This document shows positions 52,051 through 62,386 of a stretch of DNA of 64,000 bases, piece after piece. Positions within the stretch are counted from its first letter, which is position 1, and each line of letters starts with the position of its first letter. A model generated the notes under the pieces. It saw only the letters and a program-made list of their open reading frames with translations. It was not told where the DNA came from and ran no database searches. Made by a program: the position numbers and the translations under genes. Source of the stretch: Marinithermofilum abyssi (GTDB lineage Bacteria > Bacillota > Bacilli > Thermoactinomycetales > DSM-45169); NCBI RefSeq assembly GCF_014641195.1, contig NZ_BMHQ01000011.1:16711-80710 (forward strand), given 5' to 3'.

Positions 52051-52128
52051 ACAGCAGCACCTCCTACGGTTCGGTACTAACTTATGCAAGGAAAAGATCT
52101 CCTATACAAGCACCCCCTTTGGGCAAAC

Positions 52129-52159
52129 AAAAAAGAGGCAGATCGCTCTGACTCTTTTT
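52129..52159 (-). terminator. Intrinsic terminator after pnp
   Basis: Minus strand AAAAGAG-CAGA and TCTG-CTCTTTT pair around GCGA with one mismatch, followed by T. It lies 32 bases past the pnp stop. Confidence 0.88.
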
Positions 52160-52190
52160 GTGCGATGTTATATGGAAGTGCCGGGAGCGA

Positions 52191-54296
52191 TCAGGATTGC
52201 CCCTGAGCTTCTTGCTCCAGCAGCACCGCTTTGCGGGACAGATTGATCCGGCCCTGGTTATCGATCTCCGTCACTTTCACCAAAATGCTGTCACCGAGGT
52301 TGACCACATCGGTCACTTTATTCACCCGATTTTTATCCAGCTGGGAGATGTGCACCAGCCCTTCCTTGCCGGGCAATACTTCCACAAAAGCACCGTACTT
52401 TTCCACCCGTTTGACGGTCCCGGTGTAAATTTCTCCGACAGCCACTTCCCGTACGAGATCTTCGATGATTTTCTTCGCCTTTTCGTTTTGAGCAGGATCC
52501 GGTGAGGCGATGTAGACACGCCCATCTTGCTCGATATCGATTTTGACGCCGGTTTCGTCGATGATCTTGTTGATTACGCGGCCGCTCGGCCCGATGACAT
52601 CCCGGATTTTATCCGGATGAATCCGCAGTGTAAGGATCTTCGGCGCATGAGGCGACAGTTCCTTGCGCGGTTCGGAGATGGCTTCAGCCATATTTTCCAA
52701 CAGCACCATCCGGGCACGATGCGCATGTTTCAAGGCTTCTTCCAAAACCGTGCGGTCGATTCCCTGAATCTTGATATCCATTTGCAAGGCGGTAACACCC
52801 TTTTTGGTGCCGGCCACCTTGAAATCCATATCCCCCAAGTGATCTTCCATCCCTTGAATATCGGTCAAGACCTGAACTTTGTCCCCTTCTTTCACCAAAC
52901 CCATGGCAATCCCGGCAACCGGAGACTTGATCGGGACTCCAGCGTCCATCATGGCCAAGGTAGATGCACAGATGCTGGCCTGGGATGTCGATCCGTTGGA
53001 TTCCAACACTTCGGACACCAAACGGATGGTATAAGGAAATTCATCCTCCGAAGGAATCACCGGCTCCAGTGCACGTTCACCCAAAGCACCGTGGCCGATT
53101 TCCCGCCGTCCTGGGGCACGCAGCGGCCGGGCTTCTCCCACGCTGAATGGCGGGAAGTTGTAGTGGTGCATAAACCGCTTTGATTCTTCCAGATCCAACC
53201 CGTCCAGAATCTGAACATCTCCCAATGCACCCAATGTACAAACACTTAATACCTGGGTCTGTCCCCGGCGGAACAGTCCGGATCCGTGTGTCCGCGGCAA
53301 AATCGAGATTTCGCTGGACAACGGACGAATCTCCTCAGGAGTACGTCCGTCCGGCCGTTTCCCTTCATCCAGGATCATCCGACGAACTTCCTCTTTCAAA
53401 ATGGTGCCCAGCACTTCTTGGATTTCCCCTTGTTGCTCCTCCTCGGGGAATTCTTCAGCCAGCTGTTCCAACACCTCGTCGTTCACAGTGTCAATCGCTT
53501 CCTGACGGGCTTGCTTTTCCACCACCTGAGCCGCTTCGATCAAGCGCTGGGTCGCCAGTTCCCGTACGCGCTGTTCCAGCGTGGGGTCCACCTGGTGCAA
53601 CTGAGGCTCCATCTTTTCTTTGCCCACTTGCTTGACGATTTCCTCTTGGAAAGCCACCAAGCGCTTGATTTCCTCGTGGCCGAAGAGGATCGCTTCCAAC
53701 ATGACTTCTTCCGGTATTTCATCCGCTCCGGCTTCCACCATGTTGATCGCATCCTTGGTCCCCGCCACGACCAGGTGCATATCGCTTTTTTCCGCTTCTT
53801 CCACGGTAGGGTTGATGACAAATTTGCCGTCCACCCGTCCTACGATCACACCCGCGATGGGGCCGGTAAAAGGAATATCGGACACGGACAAAGCAGCGGA
53901 AGCCCCGATCATCGCAGCAATCTCCGTAGAGCAGTCTTGATCCACCGACATCACCGTCGTAACAACTTGTACTTCATTGCGAAAACCGTCCGGAAACAAA
54001 GGGCGGATCGGCCGGTCGATCAGCCGGCTGGCGAGCACGGCCTTTTCGCTCGGACGTCCTTCCCTTTTGATAAAGCCGCCCGGGATTTTTCCCACGGCAT
54101 ACAAACGTTCTTCATAATTCACCGTCAGCGGGAAAAAGTTGAGGTCCTTCGGCTCTTGGGATGCCGTGGCAGTTGCCAGCACCACCGTCTCGCCGTAGCG
54201 GACGAAAACGGACCCGTTAGCCATATTGGCAAACTTGCCGAACTCCAGCTTCAATGGTCGTCCCGCCAGTTCGGTTTCAAACACAGATGATTCCAT
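52191..54296 (-). CDS. pnp: Polyribonucleotide nucleotidyltransferase
   Basis: A 701-residue 3'-5' phosphorolytic exoribonuclease. Two RNase PH domains ([20 protein letters not shown] and [20 protein letters not shown]) are linked by a helical domain; KH ([20 protein letters not shown]) and S1 ([19 protein letters not shown]) domains follow. The start is ATG 54296; the GGAGG is 13 bases upstream, a long spacing. The rpsO terminator lies between rpsO and pnp. Confidence 0.97.
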   Translation of the reverse strand: MESSVFETELAGRPLKLEFGKFANMANGSVFVRYGETVVLATATASQEPKDLNFFPLTVNYEERLYAVGKIPGGFIKREGRPSEKAVLASRLIDRPIRPLFPDGFRNEVQVVTTVMSVDQDCSTEIAAMIGASAALSVSDIPFTGPIAGVIVGRVDGKFVINPTVEEAEKSDMHLVVAGTKDAINMVEAGADEIPEEVMLEAILFGHEEIKRLVAFQEEIVKQVGKEKMEPQLHQVDPTLEQRVRELATQRLIEAAQVVEKQARQEAIDTVNDEVLEQLAEEFPEEEQQGEIQEVLGTILKEEVRRMILDEGKRPDGRTPEEIRPLSSEISILPRTHGSGLFRRGQTQVLSVCTLGALGDVQILDGLDLEESKRFMHHYNFPPFSVGEARPLRAPGRREIGHGALGERALEPVIPSEDEFPYTIRLVSEVLESNGSTSQASICASTLAMMDAGVPIKSPVAGIAMGLVKEGDKVQVLTDIQGMEDHLGDMDFKVAGTKKGVTALQMDIKIQGIDRTVLEEALKHAHRARMVLLENMAEAISEPRKELSPHAPKILTLRIHPDKIRDVIGPSGRVINKIIDETGVKIDIEQDGRVYIASPDPAQNEKAKKIIEDLVREVAVGEIYTGTVKRVEKYGAFVEVLPGKEGLVHISQLDKNRVNKVTDVVNLGDSILVKVTEIDNQGRINLSRKAVLLEQEAQGQS

Positions 54297-54395
54297 CGTA
54301 GCTGCATTTCCTCCTCTCAAATCACACATTTCCTTAATTTCTTCATCCATATAGTATTTCCTTCCGTCGACGCTCTAGACAGCACCACATTACGG

Positions 54396-54423
54396 AAAAA
54401 AGCGGGGAAGAATCCCCGCTTTG
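54396..54423 (-). terminator. Intrinsic terminator after rpsO
   Basis: Minus strand AAAGCGGGG and CCCCGCTTT pair around ATTCTT, followed by T. It limits rpsO to a single-gene transcript with read-through to pnp. Confidence 0.92.
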
Positions 54424-54428
54424 CCAAG

Positions 54429-54698
54429 TTACCGACGCAGACCAAGTTTTTGGATTAGGTTGCGGTAACGGGTGATGTCTTTATTCTTGAGATAGTTGAG
54501 CAGGTTGCGGCGCTGACCAACCATCTTCAACAACCCGCGGCGGGAGTGATGATCCTTTTTATGTTCCCGCAGATGTTCGTTCAACTCGTTAATCCGGGTA
54601 GTCAGGATCGCGATTTGCACTTCCGGAGAACCCGTGTCATTCTCATGGGTTTTAAACTCGTTGATAATCTCCCGTTTCCGTTCCAAAGACAGGCTCAT
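54429..54698 (-). CDS. rpsO: Ribosomal protein uS15
   Basis: 89 residues, the exact usual length. [20 protein letters not shown] and [20 protein letters not shown] are the conserved 16S rRNA-binding parts. The ATG at 54698 has GGGAGGTG eight bases upstream. The 120-base leader contains hairpins and could be the S15 autoregulatory site. Confidence 0.98.
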   Translation of the reverse strand: MSLSLERKREIINEFKTHENDTGSPEVQIAILTTRINELNEHLREHKKDHHSRRGLLKMVGQRRNLLNYLKNKDITRYRNLIQKLGLRR

Positions 54699-54707
54699 GC
54701 CATTCAC

Positions 54708-54820
54708 CTCCCTTTAATACCAATCCCCCATAGCCTAGTTGATCGCCGAGGCACTCGATCATCCACGCCAGGGTTCAGAACACGTGCAAAAGGTGTTGCT
54801 TCACCCTTTGCAACAGATTT
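54708..54820 (-). promoter_or_regulatory. Structured rpsO leader, candidate S15 binding site
   Basis: On the minus strand GCAAAGGGTG and CACCTTTTGC form a 10-base stem directly at the start of the transcript; a second arm GATCG...CGATC with inner CGAG/CTCG follows. S15 represses its own mRNA in several bacterial groups by unlike leader folds. The function here is inference. Confidence 0.45.
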
Positions 54821-54850
54821 AGTATAGCATAGAAGTCGAAACGAAGTAAA
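54821..54850 (-). promoter_or_regulatory. SigA promoter for rpsO
   Basis: Minus strand TTTACT, 18-base spacer, TATACT, about 120 bases upstream of the ATG. Confidence 0.7.
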
Positions 54851-54873
54851 TAAATTTGCGATAGAGCTCTTAG

Positions 54874-55809
54874 TCAGCGGCCTTTTAACCACTCGCGGGC
54901 TTGCCGTTCGTCCGCCCGAATCTGCCCGACCAATTCCGTCACGGAATCAAAACGCTTTTCCGGCCGCAAGAAGCGGAGAAATGCTACTTGCAGCGTCCGT
55001 CCGTATAAGTTCTCTTGTGTATCCAACAAATGAACTTCTAAGGAAAGACGAGGTTCCGGGTCATGAAAAGTGGGCCGTACACCGATATTCATCACACCGT
55101 AACGGGGTTTGCCGGCTCCCTCCACCTGAACGATGTACACGCCATAAGCAGGTATATGATAGGGGCCATCCAAGGAAAGGTTGGCTGTCGGATACCCGAT
55201 CTTTCGTCCCCGTTGATCTCCCTGCACCACCCTGCCCCGAACGGTGTAATGTCGGCCCAGGATCTTGCGGGCTTCTTCTACATCCCCTTTGGCTAAGGCC
55301 TGACGAAGGCGGGTACTGCTTAAGGGAAGTCCGTCCGAGTGGATCGGTTTCACCACTTCGACGTCAAAGAGCCCCGTCCCTAGACGGACGAGATCCTGAG
55401 CCTTTCCGGCAGCTCCACGGCCAAAGGTAAAGTTGAAACCGACCGCAGTACCTTTTACCTGAAGGGGCAGCAAGACTTCATTCACAAAGGCTTTCTCCGT
55501 CAAATCGGCAAAGTCCCGATCAAATCGCATGACATACGTGCGTTCCACACCCAGTCGCTCAAACTGCTTCAACTTTTCCGGAAGCGGCGTGAGATATTGG
55601 CTCATCTCTCCTTTGCCCAACACTTCCCGGGGATGAGGATGAAAAGTCATCACACCGAGAACGGCTCCATGCTTTTCAGCCAAACGGCGGGCTTGTGCAA
55701 TAACGGCCTGATGTCCCCGGTGAACCCCGTCAAAATATCCGATGGCCAAAGTCGTAGGAGGAAATGGGTGGTCTGCTTCCAGCGGATACGTCAAGTGTAG
55801 CGTCTCCAT
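54874..55809 (-). CDS. ribF: Bifunctional riboflavin kinase/FAD synthetase
   Basis: A 311-residue enzyme that makes FMN and FAD. The N-terminal FAD synthetase domain has IGYFDGVHRGHQAVIAQ and SSTRLRQAL; the C-terminal kinase domain has GRKIGYPTANLSL and NIGVRPTF. ATG 55809 follows AGGTGA; a GTG at 55818 overlaps the truB stop and is the alternative. It ends the rimP-ribF operon. Confidence 0.96.
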   Translation of the reverse strand: METLHLTYPLEADHPFPPTTLAIGYFDGVHRGHQAVIAQARRLAEKHGAVLGVMTFHPHPREVLGKGEMSQYLTPLPEKLKQFERLGVERTYVMRFDRDFADLTEKAFVNEVLLPLQVKGTAVGFNFTFGRGAAGKAQDLVRLGTGLFDVEVVKPIHSDGLPLSSTRLRQALAKGDVEEARKILGRHYTVRGRVVQGDQRGRKIGYPTANLSLDGPYHIPAYGVYIVQVEGAGKPRYGVMNIGVRPTFHDPEPRLSLEVHLLDTQENLYGRTLQVAFLRFLRPEKRFDSVTELVGQIRADERQAREWLKGR

Positions 55810-55814
55810 CAATT

Positions 55815-56720
55815 TCACCTAACCCGAAAAACTTTTTCTGGACGTGCCGTCGTTTCCTCCACCAGACGATACAACGCGCAAAAACGTCCTTCTTCCGTAT
55901 ATACCCGGCATAGCGATCCAGCAGGAAAAGCGACGGGAGCGTCCAATTGCAGTGTCATGCCGTTCATAACCGAAGCAAAAGCGGATTCGGGAACGAACAG
56001 CACGGGTAAATGCCCCAATGCCTCTCCGGGACACACCAGCAGTTGATCCCAACCTTCCTCTTTCACCCGCTCTTCCAGAGCATCCAAGGTGACAGCGTCT
56101 TCCAGGTGAAAAGGGCCGCTTTCCACTCGAATCAAACGGGACATGTGAGCCGGATATCCCAAGGCTTTGCCCAAATCCACACAAAGTGTCCGAACATAGG
56201 TCCCCTTGGAACACAGCACATCAAAGTGGATCCGCGGATGGGGTTCGTCCAGCTCCAACCAGGTGACGATCAACTCATAAATCCGGATGGTACGGGACTT
56301 TCGTTCCACTTCTTTTCCTTCCCGAGCCAACTCGTACAGTCGTTTCCCTTTTATTTTGACAGCGGAGTACATCGGGGGAATTTGTTCCATTTCCCCGACA
56401 AAGCGGCGAAACACCTCGTTTACCTCATCCGGGTCCAAAGAATCCACCGCTGTCTCGGCCGTCACTCGGCCGGAAGCATCCTCTGTGTCGGTGGCGATCC
56501 CCAGGGTAAGCGTGCCGTGATACCGCTTCGGCAAATCCTGAATGTATTCTGCAATCCGGGTAGCCTGTCCGAGACAAACGGGGAGCACGCCCTCTACATC
56601 AGGATCCAAGGTGCCCGTGTGCCCCGCTTTTTTTTGACCGGCAATCCGTCGTACACGGGCTACCACATCGTGGGAAGTCATTCCGGGAAGTTTTCGGATG
56701 GGAATTACACCGTGCAGCAT
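55815..56720 (-). CDS. truB: tRNA pseudouridine-55 synthase
   Basis: A 301-residue enzyme that makes pseudouridine 55 in the T-loop. KAGHTGTLDPDVEGVLPVCL holds the catalytic Asp; GKRLYELAREGKEVERK and VLCSKGTYVRTLCVDLG follow. The start overlaps the nrnA stop as TAATG. Confidence 0.97.
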   Translation of the reverse strand: MLHGVIPIRKLPGMTSHDVVARVRRIAGQKKAGHTGTLDPDVEGVLPVCLGQATRIAEYIQDLPKRYHGTLTLGIATDTEDASGRVTAETAVDSLDPDEVNEVFRRFVGEMEQIPPMYSAVKIKGKRLYELAREGKEVERKSRTIRIYELIVTWLELDEPHPRIHFDVLCSKGTYVRTLCVDLGKALGYPAHMSRLIRVESGPFHLEDAVTLDALEERVKEEGWDQLLVCPGEALGHLPVLFVPESAFASVMNGMTLQLDAPVAFPAGSLCRVYTEEGRFCALYRLVEETTARPEKVFRVR

Positions 56721-57712
56721 TAGGAACTCCCTCGCTTCAGTGCATCCGAAACTCTGGACAGCACCATTTGCTCCACTTTTTCCGGGGATTCTTCCAAGGT
56801 GCAGCCCGCTGCACGGGCATGGCCGCCGCCGCCGAAGCTTTTGGCCAATTCCCCGACATCCACTTTTTCCCGGGAACGCAAGCTGACTTTTATAGCACCG
56901 TCATCCGTTTCCCGAAACAGGATACCGACGTCCACTCCTTCCACATTGCGGGCATAATTGACGATACCGTCCATTTCATCCTCGCTGGCCTCGGCCTCTT
57001 CAAAGTCCCGGCGTTTCAACCACATCCACCCGACCTGGCCGCTATCGGAAAAGGTAAGCGTATCCAGGGCGCGCTTGGTCAATGCCAGCTGCCCAAGCGT
57101 CATCGTTTCCATCACCCGATCGGCAATCTCCCCGGGATGCACCCCCTGTTTCAGGAGATGAGAGGCCAGCTCCAATACAGCTGGCGTGGTATTGGAGTAA
57201 CGAAACCCTCCGGTATCTGTCAACAGCCCCGTATATATACAAGCGGCTAGAGGCGTCTCCCATCGCAGTTTTAACGCTTCCACCAAATTTGCCAGCACCT
57301 GAGCGGTAGCTGCAGCATCCGGCACCACCCAGTTGGAAGTGCCGAAACGGTCATTTGTCGCATGATGATCAATATTGAGCAGCTGGGCATCCTCCGCAAT
57401 GAGCGAACGGGCTTCTCCCATCCGTTCCGCGTCCGCTGCATCTACCGCAATCACATGGGAAAAAGGTGCAGCCGAGCGAAGCGCCTCCGGGGGCCGAATC
57501 CATTCCGCCCCCGGCAAAAACCGAAATTTGGCCGGAACCGGGGAGGCATTCACCAGATGAAATTCCTTCCCCAATTGCTTCAACATCCAGGCAACCCCCA
57601 GGGTGGAACCGATCGCATCCCCGTCAGGGTTTACATGGGAAACCACGAGAAACCGATCCGCTTCCCGGATAAAGCGGACCGCTTCAGCTGCTTGCTCATG
57701 ATTTGGCGTCAT
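56720..57712 (-). CDS. nrnA: Oligoribonuclease/pAp phosphatase NrnA
   Basis: A 330-residue DHH-DHHA1 phosphodiesterase. [27 protein letters not shown] and [16 protein letters not shown] hold the manganese ligands; [15 protein letters not shown] is the DHHA1 substrate motif. It degrades nano-RNA and pAp, complementing RNase Y, RNase J and PNPase in this window. It overlaps rbfA by 17 bases. Confidence 0.95.
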   Translation of the reverse strand: MTPNHEQAAEAVRFIREADRFLVVSHVNPDGDAIGSTLGVAWMLKQLGKEFHLVNASPVPAKFRFLPGAEWIRPPEALRSAAPFSHVIAVDAADAERMGEARSLIAEDAQLLNIDHHATNDRFGTSNWVVPDAAATAQVLANLVEALKLRWETPLAACIYTGLLTDTGGFRYSNTTPAVLELASHLLKQGVHPGEIADRVMETMTLGQLALTKRALDTLTFSDSGQVGWMWLKRRDFEEAEASEDEMDGIVNYARNVEGVDVGILFRETDDGAIKVSLRSREKVDVGELAKSFGGGGHARAAGCTLEESPEKVEQMVLSRVSDALKRGSS

Positions 57713-58061
57713 CTTCGTTCACTTCTTCCAACAACTTGGAAATGCGTTGCCCGTACTCGATGGATTCATCAAATTTAAACACCAGTTCGGGCGTGTGACG
57801 CAGCTTGATCCGACGGCCGATTTCCGTCCGGAGGAAACCTTTGGCCTTCGCCAATCCTTCCAATGTCTCCTGCTTTTGTTCATCGCTGCCCAACACGCTG
57901 ATATACACTTTGGCTTGTTGCAGATCCCCGCTCATTTCCACGGCAGTGACGGTTACAAAACCAATACGCGGATCTTTCATCTCATACTGCAGCACTTGGC
58001 TCAATTCTTTTTTTACCTGTTCGCCGACACGACTCGCCCGAATGCGGGTCACAGCCGACAC
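57696..58061 (-). CDS. rbfA: Ribosome-binding factor A
   Basis: A 121-residue KH-like protein that binds the 30S subunit during maturation of 16S r[23 protein letters not shown] and [20 protein letters not shown] are typical. ATG 58061 after AGGAGGTG. Confidence 0.96.
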   Translation of the reverse strand: MSAVTRIRASRVGEQVKKELSQVLQYEMKDPRIGFVTVTAVEMSGDLQQAKVYISVLGSDEQKQETLEGLAKAKGFLRTEIGRRIKLRHTPELVFKFDESIEYGQRISKLLEEVNEDDAKS

Positions 58062-58076
58062 CTCCTACCTGCCGCC

Positions 58077-58358
58077 TCACTCGATTGTGACAACAGCATC
58101 GATGATCTCTAAACCGTCTACTTGTTCCAACAGGCGGCGGGCCTGTTGCAACTCTTTTTCCACCAATCCTCTGTCGCCGGATACACCGGCAAAAGCCAGT
58201 TCTGCCAGCTGCCAGTGGTCCTGGGCACCCACTTCCGCCGCAGACAGGTTGAGGCGGTGCTTCACCCGCTCCAACCCGCTTTTCACTGCTCGGCGTTTAT
58301 CTTTCAGCGAAGTGGAACCCAAGATGCGGCAACGGCATTCCATGATGCCGACGACCAT
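58077..58358 (-). CDS. ylxP: YlxP-like protein (DUF503)
   Basis: A 93-residue DUF503 protein, always found between infB and rbfA in Bacillales. CRCRILGSTSLKDKRRAVKS and LNLSAAEVGAQDHWQLAELA are typical. The function is thought to concern ribosome assembly, but this is not shown. The infB stop is 2 bases downstream of its end on the map. Confidence 0.92.
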   Translation of the reverse strand: MVVGIMECRCRILGSTSLKDKRRAVKSGLERVKHRLNLSAAEVGAQDHWQLAELAFAGVSGDRGLVEKELQQARRLLEQVDGLEIIDAVVTIE

Positions 58359-58360
58359 GG

Positions 58361-60550
58361 TTACGTACGCTCCACTTCCTCAGTCACAAAGACTTCAATG
58401 ACGTCTCCTTCTTTGATGTCATTGAAGTTTTTCAGCGTCAGACCGCACTCATAGCCCTGGCTGACTTCCTTGGCGTCATCTTTGAACCGTTTCAGGGTGT
58501 CGATCTCTCCTTCGTAGATCACCACACCGTCCCGGATCAACTGGGCTTTGCCGTCGCGCAGCACTTTGCCCTCCGTCACATAACATCCGGCAATCGTCCC
58601 CACTTTGGAAACCTTGAAGGTTTGCCGCACTTCGGCACGCCCCACCATTTTTTCCACATATTCGGGGTCGAGCATCCCTTTCATCGCCGATTCGATCTCC
58701 TCGATCACATTGTAGATCACGCGATGAAGACGGATATCCACTTTTTCCTGCTCGGCCGTCACCCGGGCGTTCGGCTCCGGCCGCACGTTGAATCCGATAA
58801 TGATCGCGTTGGAGGCGGAAGCCAGAGTGACGTCGGATTCGGTGATGGCACCCACAGCAGAGTGGATGATGTTGACGCGAACGCCTTCCACGTCGATTTT
58901 TTCGAGGGAGCCTTTCAGGGCTTCGGCGGACCCTTGCACGTCCGCTTTGATAATGACGTTCAGGTCCTTCATCTCCCCTTCCTTAATCTGCTTATACAGA
59001 TCGTCCAAGGTGACACGTGTGTGGGCTCCCAGCTCCGCCTGCCGTTTTTTCTCGATCCGGGCATCGGCGATCTCCCGGGCTTTTTTCTCATCTTCAAACA
59101 CCATGAACGGATCGCCGGCTTCCGGCACATCCGCCAGCCCGAGAATCTCCACAGGCGTGGAAGGACCCGCAGTCTTCAGACGCTTGCCGCGGTCGTTCAC
59201 CATGGCCCGTACCTTGCCGAAATAGTTGCCGGCCACCAAGGCATCCCCGACGTGCAGGGTACCGTTTTGTACCAAGACAGTCGCCACGGCACCGCGACCT
59301 TTGTCCAGCTCTGCTTCGATGACCACACCGCGGGCCCGTTTGTCCGGATTGGCTTTCAGCTCCTGCACTTCAGAAACCAGCAGGATCATCTCCAGCAGGT
59401 CTTCGATTCCTTCGCCCTGGATAGCGGAAACCGGTACATAGATGGTGTCGCCGCCCCACTCTTCCGGCACCAATCCGTATTCGGTCATTTGTTGCTTGAT
59501 CCGATCCGGGTTGGCTTCCGGTTTATCCATTTTGTTAATGGCCACAATAATCGGCACATCGGCGGCCTTCGCGTGGTTGATCGCTTCCACGGTCTGGGGC
59601 ATCACGCCGTCATCAGCGGCCACCACCAAGATCGCGATGTCGGTTACCTGCGCCCCGCGGGCACGCATCGTGGTGAAGGCAGCGTGACCCGGTGTATCCA
59701 GGAAGGTGATTTTCTTATCGTTGACTGTCACCTGGTATGCACCGATATGCTGGGTGATTCCCCCGGCTTCCCCGGCGGTCACTTTGGTGCTGCGGATCGT
59801 ATCCAACAACGTCGTTTTCCCGTGGTCTACGTGACCCATGATGGTTACCACCGGCGGACGCTCTTTCAAATCTTCCGGTGCATCGATTTCTTCCACTTCT
59901 TCGAAGGCAGATTCATCCACCGGCTCTTTGTAATTGACGGTAACGTCAAACTCTTCGCAGACCAACATGATTGTTTCCACGTCGAGCTCTTGGTTGATCG
60001 TTGCCATCGTGCCCAATCCGATCAGCTTTTTGATCACTTCCGAAGCTTCCCGACGCAACGTGTGAGCCAGTTCCCCTACGGTCATGGGCCCGGTTATTTC
60101 GATCTCCGTCGGACGAACCGGGGCCGGTTTGTTTTGCTGGGTGCGGTTGTTCTTACGGCCGCCTTTTCCTTTTTTTCCGCGGAAGTTTTTGGTTTGTTGA
60201 TCGCGGTTCCCCTTGCCGCGGTTGCTGTTGCCGCCTTTCCGGCGGTGATCGGCGTTGCCGTTGCCCGAAGCCTGGTTGTTCGAGCTGCGGCGGCGGTTGT
60301 TGTTATGATTGGTTGGTTTTTTCTCTCCCTTGTTCTGCTGATTCTGGTTGTTGACCTTCGTTTGCTGTTGCGATTTCTCCGCCCCCTCTTTTACATCTTT
60401 CAAAAAAGCTTCCACCTTTTTCACCATGTCCTCATCCATTACGCTCATGTGATTGTTGACATTGATCCCCATGCGCTTCAGGATGGTCAAAACCTCTTTG
60501 CTGGTCATGTTCATCTGTTTTGCGTATTCGTAAACGCGAACTTTCGCCAA
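58361..60550 (-). CDS. infB: Translation initiation factor IF-2
   Basis: A 729-residue GTPase that brings fMet-tRNA to the 30S subunit. The N-terminal domain ([20 protein letters not shown]) is followed by an Asn/Lys/Gly/Arg-rich linker (about 60-140), then the G domain with [20 protein letters not shown] and NKMDKPEA, and domains II-IV. The start is TTG 60550, six bases behind GGGGGTG, and matches Bacillus (MAKMRVYEY); GTG 60559 lies inside the ribosome site. Confidence 0.97.
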   Translation of the reverse strand: MAKVRVYEYAKQMNMTSKEVLTILKRMGINVNNHMSVMDEDMVKKVEAFLKDVKEGAEKSQQQTKVNNQNQQNKGEKKPTNHNNNRRRSSNNQASGNGNADHRRKGGNSNRGKGNRDQQTKNFRGKKGKGGRKNNRTQQNKPAPVRPTEIEITGPMTVGELAHTLRREASEVIKKLIGLGTMATINQELDVETIMLVCEEFDVTVNYKEPVDESAFEEVEEIDAPEDLKERPPVVTIMGHVDHGKTTLLDTIRSTKVTAGEAGGITQHIGAYQVTVNDKKITFLDTPGHAAFTTMRARGAQVTDIAILVVAADDGVMPQTVEAINHAKAADVPIIVAINKMDKPEANPDRIKQQMTEYGLVPEEWGGDTIYVPVSAIQGEGIEDLLEMILLVSEVQELKANPDKRARGVVIEAELDKGRGAVATVLVQNGTLHVGDALVAGNYFGKVRAMVNDRGKRLKTAGPSTPVEILGLADVPEAGDPFMVFEDEKKAREIADARIEKKRQAELGAHTRVTLDDLYKQIKEGEMKDLNVIIKADVQGSAEALKGSLEKIDVEGVRVNIIHSAVGAITESDVTLASASNAIIIGFNVRPEPNARVTAEQEKVDIRLHRVIYNVIEEIESAMKGMLDPEYVEKMVGRAEVRQTFKVSKVGTIAGCYVTEGKVLRDGKAQLIRDGVVIYEGEIDTLKRFKDDAKEVSQGYECGLTLKNFNDIKEGDVIEVFVTEEVERT

Positions 60551-60866
60551 TATGGTCACCCCCGTCCGTTACTTGAACCAACTTCCGCATCGTTCGGGAA
60601 AAACCTGGATCGGTGACGGCGAGTACCACCCGCGATTCTTTTCCGACCGCTTTCCCCAGCTCTACCCGGGTCCCGGCCTGCACGAGAGGAACCCGGTAAT
60701 AAGCGCATTTATCCGTCATTTTTTTGACTGCATTGGGCGATGCATCACGGGAAATCAGCACCAGATGAGCCCGGCCGCCGCGGATCGCCTGCAACACGGT
60801 TTCTTCTCCAGTAACCACCTTGCCTGCCCGCATCGCCAGCCCCAACAGCTGATATAACTTATCCAT
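60432..60866 (-). CDS. ylxQ: YlxQ, L7Ae-like RNA-binding protein with an odd C-terminal extension
   Basis: An L7Ae/L30e-fold protein. [40 protein letters not shown] and [18 protein letters not shown] agree with the family, whose members have about 100 residues. Here the frame stays open to 144 residues, and the last 43 overlap infB in another frame for 119 bases. The extra tail ([19 protein letters not shown]) has no family resemblance. This may be real, or the result of a small deletion near 60570-60590. Confidence 0.85.
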   Translation of the reverse strand: MDKLYQLLGLAMRAGKVVTGEETVLQAIRGGRAHLVLISRDASPNAVKKMTDKCAYYRVPLVQAGTRVELGKAVGKESRVVLAVTDPGFSRTMRKLVQVTDGGDHIGESSRLRIRKTDEHDQQRGFDHPEAHGDQCQQSHERNG

Positions 60867-61143
60867 TGGGATTCACCTTGGAAACGTATTCCATCAACTG
60901 CTCATAAACGGCATCGTCCACTTTGGTTTTCAGCGCCCGATCCAAGGCCTTCTTTTTCCGTGCCATCTCCACATATTCGGGCTTGGCGCAAAGATAAGCC
61001 CCTCGACCGGACTTCTTGCCGGTAGGATCAATCAATACTTCCTCTTCCGGGGTACGAACGACCCGGATCAAGCTTTTTTTCGGAAACATCTCTTGGGATG
61101 CGACGCATTTGCGCATCGGTACTTTACGCTTTTTCAACTCCAC
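60859..61143 (-). CDS. ylxR: YlxR, RNA-binding protein (DUF448)
   Basis: A 94-residue protein of the YlxR family. RKVPMRKCVASQEMFPKKSL and KKSGRGAYLCAKPEYVEMAR hold the GRGAYLC signature. It is a basic nucleoid- or RNase-P-associated protein in recent work on Bacillus; role here by similarity. It overlaps ylxQ by 8 bases. Confidence 0.94.
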   Translation of the reverse strand: MELKKRKVPMRKCVASQEMFPKKSLIRVVRTPEEEVLIDPTGKKSGRGAYLCAKPEYVEMARKKKALDRALKTKVDDAVYEQLMEYVSKVNPNG

Positions 61144-61168
61144 CCACCTCCTCGACGGATGGTTGCAG

Positions 61169-62365
61169 TTACTCTTTTTCCTCTACGGTGTGGTGTTCCG
61201 CATCGGGTGCTTCCGTTTCTTCCAGTGTATCTTCCGCTTTCTCCACTGTGCCTGCAGCATCTTCCACCGCTTCCGCAGCGGCTTCAGATGCCTCATCAGA
61301 AGGGAGAGGCGTTTCTTCGTCTTCCGCTGTCTCTGCCGCTTCCGACTCACTCTTGATGTCGATTTTCCAGCCGGTCAGCTTGGCGGCGAGGCGGGCGTTT
61401 TGCCCTTCTTTGCCAATGGCGAGAGAGAGCTGATGATCGGGAACCACCACGCGGGCTACTTTTTCCTCTTCTTCGATATCGACATTGACCACTTTGGATG
61501 GACTGAGCGCATTGGAGACAAACTCCACCGGCTCTTCCGAGTAACGGACGATATCGATTTTTTCTCCACGCAGTTCGTTTACCACGGTTTGTACCCGCAT
61601 GCCCCGGTGACCCACACAAGCGCCTACAGGATCCACCTGTTCATCCCGGGAGCTGACCGCAATCTTCGAACGAAAGCCGGCTTCACGGGCCACAGAGCGA
61701 ATCTCTACAATCCCATCGTAGATCTCCGGCACTTCCAGTTCGAACAACCGCTTCAGCAGGCCCGGATGTGTCCGGGACAGAAAGACCTGGGGCCCTTTTG
61801 TCGACTTTTCTACTTTGGTAATGAAAGCTTTGACCCGGTCATTATGCTTGAAACGCTCTCCCGGCATCGTTTCCGAATGGGGCAAAAGCGCCTCCACCCG
61901 ACCCAGATCCACATAATAATGACGATTGTCTGCGCGTTGCACCACCCCGGTAACGATATCTTCTTCCCGGTCTACGAATTGTTCGTAAATGATGCTGCGC
62001 TCAGCTTCACGGATCCGCTGAGTCACCACCTGTTTGGCTGTCTGGGCGGCAATGCGTCCGAAATCGGCGGGCGTCACTTCAATTTCCACGATATCACCCA
62101 GCTGATAGCCGGGGTTGATTTCCGTGGCCGCATCGAGAGAAATTTCCAATCGGGGGTCCAACACCTCATCCACCACGGTTTTCCGCGCAAACACACGCAC
62201 CTGCCCCGAATCCCGGTCAATATCCACCCGCACGTTTTGGGCGGAATGAAAGTTGCGTTTATATCCAGAGATCAAGGCGGCCTCAATCGCTTCGATCAAA
62301 ACTTCTTTGCTGATGCCCTTCTCTTTTTCCAGTTGGCTCAGGGCTTCAATAAACTCCGCGTTCAT
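61169..62365 (-). CDS. nusA: Transcription termination/antitermination factor NusA
   Basis: A 398-residue RNA polymerase-binding protein. The N-terminal domain (LEKEKGISKEVLIEAIEAAL), S1 (DRKEED region, QRADNRHYYVDLGRVEALLP), KH1 (VGACVGHRGMRVQTVVNELR) and KH2 (IGKEGQNARLAAKLTGWKID) are present. It then has an acidic tail of about 55 residues rich in Glu and Ala that is longer than in Bacillus (371 residues in total there). The start is ATG 62365; ATG 62371 is closer to the ribosome site and is the alternative. Confidence 0.97.
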   Translation of the reverse strand: MNAEFIEALSQLEKEKGISKEVLIEAIEAALISGYKRNFHSAQNVRVDIDRDSGQVRVFARKTVVDEVLDPRLEISLDAATEINPGYQLGDIVEIEVTPADFGRIAAQTAKQVVTQRIREAERSIIYEQFVDREEDIVTGVVQRADNRHYYVDLGRVEALLPHSETMPGERFKHNDRVKAFITKVEKSTKGPQVFLSRTHPGLLKRLFELEVPEIYDGIVEIRSVAREAGFRSKIAVSSRDEQVDPVGACVGHRGMRVQTVVNELRGEKIDIVRYSEEPVEFVSNALSPSKVVNVDIEEEEKVARVVVPDHQLSLAIGKEGQNARLAAKLTGWKIDIKSESEAAETAEDEETPLPSDEASEAAAEAVEDAAGTVEKAEDTLEETEAPDAEHHTVEEKE

Positions 62366-62386
62366 AACCATTTCTCCTCCCTTCGG

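Noticed and set aside
58622-60616. 664-codon open frame on the plus strand opposite infB
   Set aside because: It is the exact shadow of infB. The composition (many His, Phe, Arg) is typical of an antisense frame, and there is no ribosome site or known motif.
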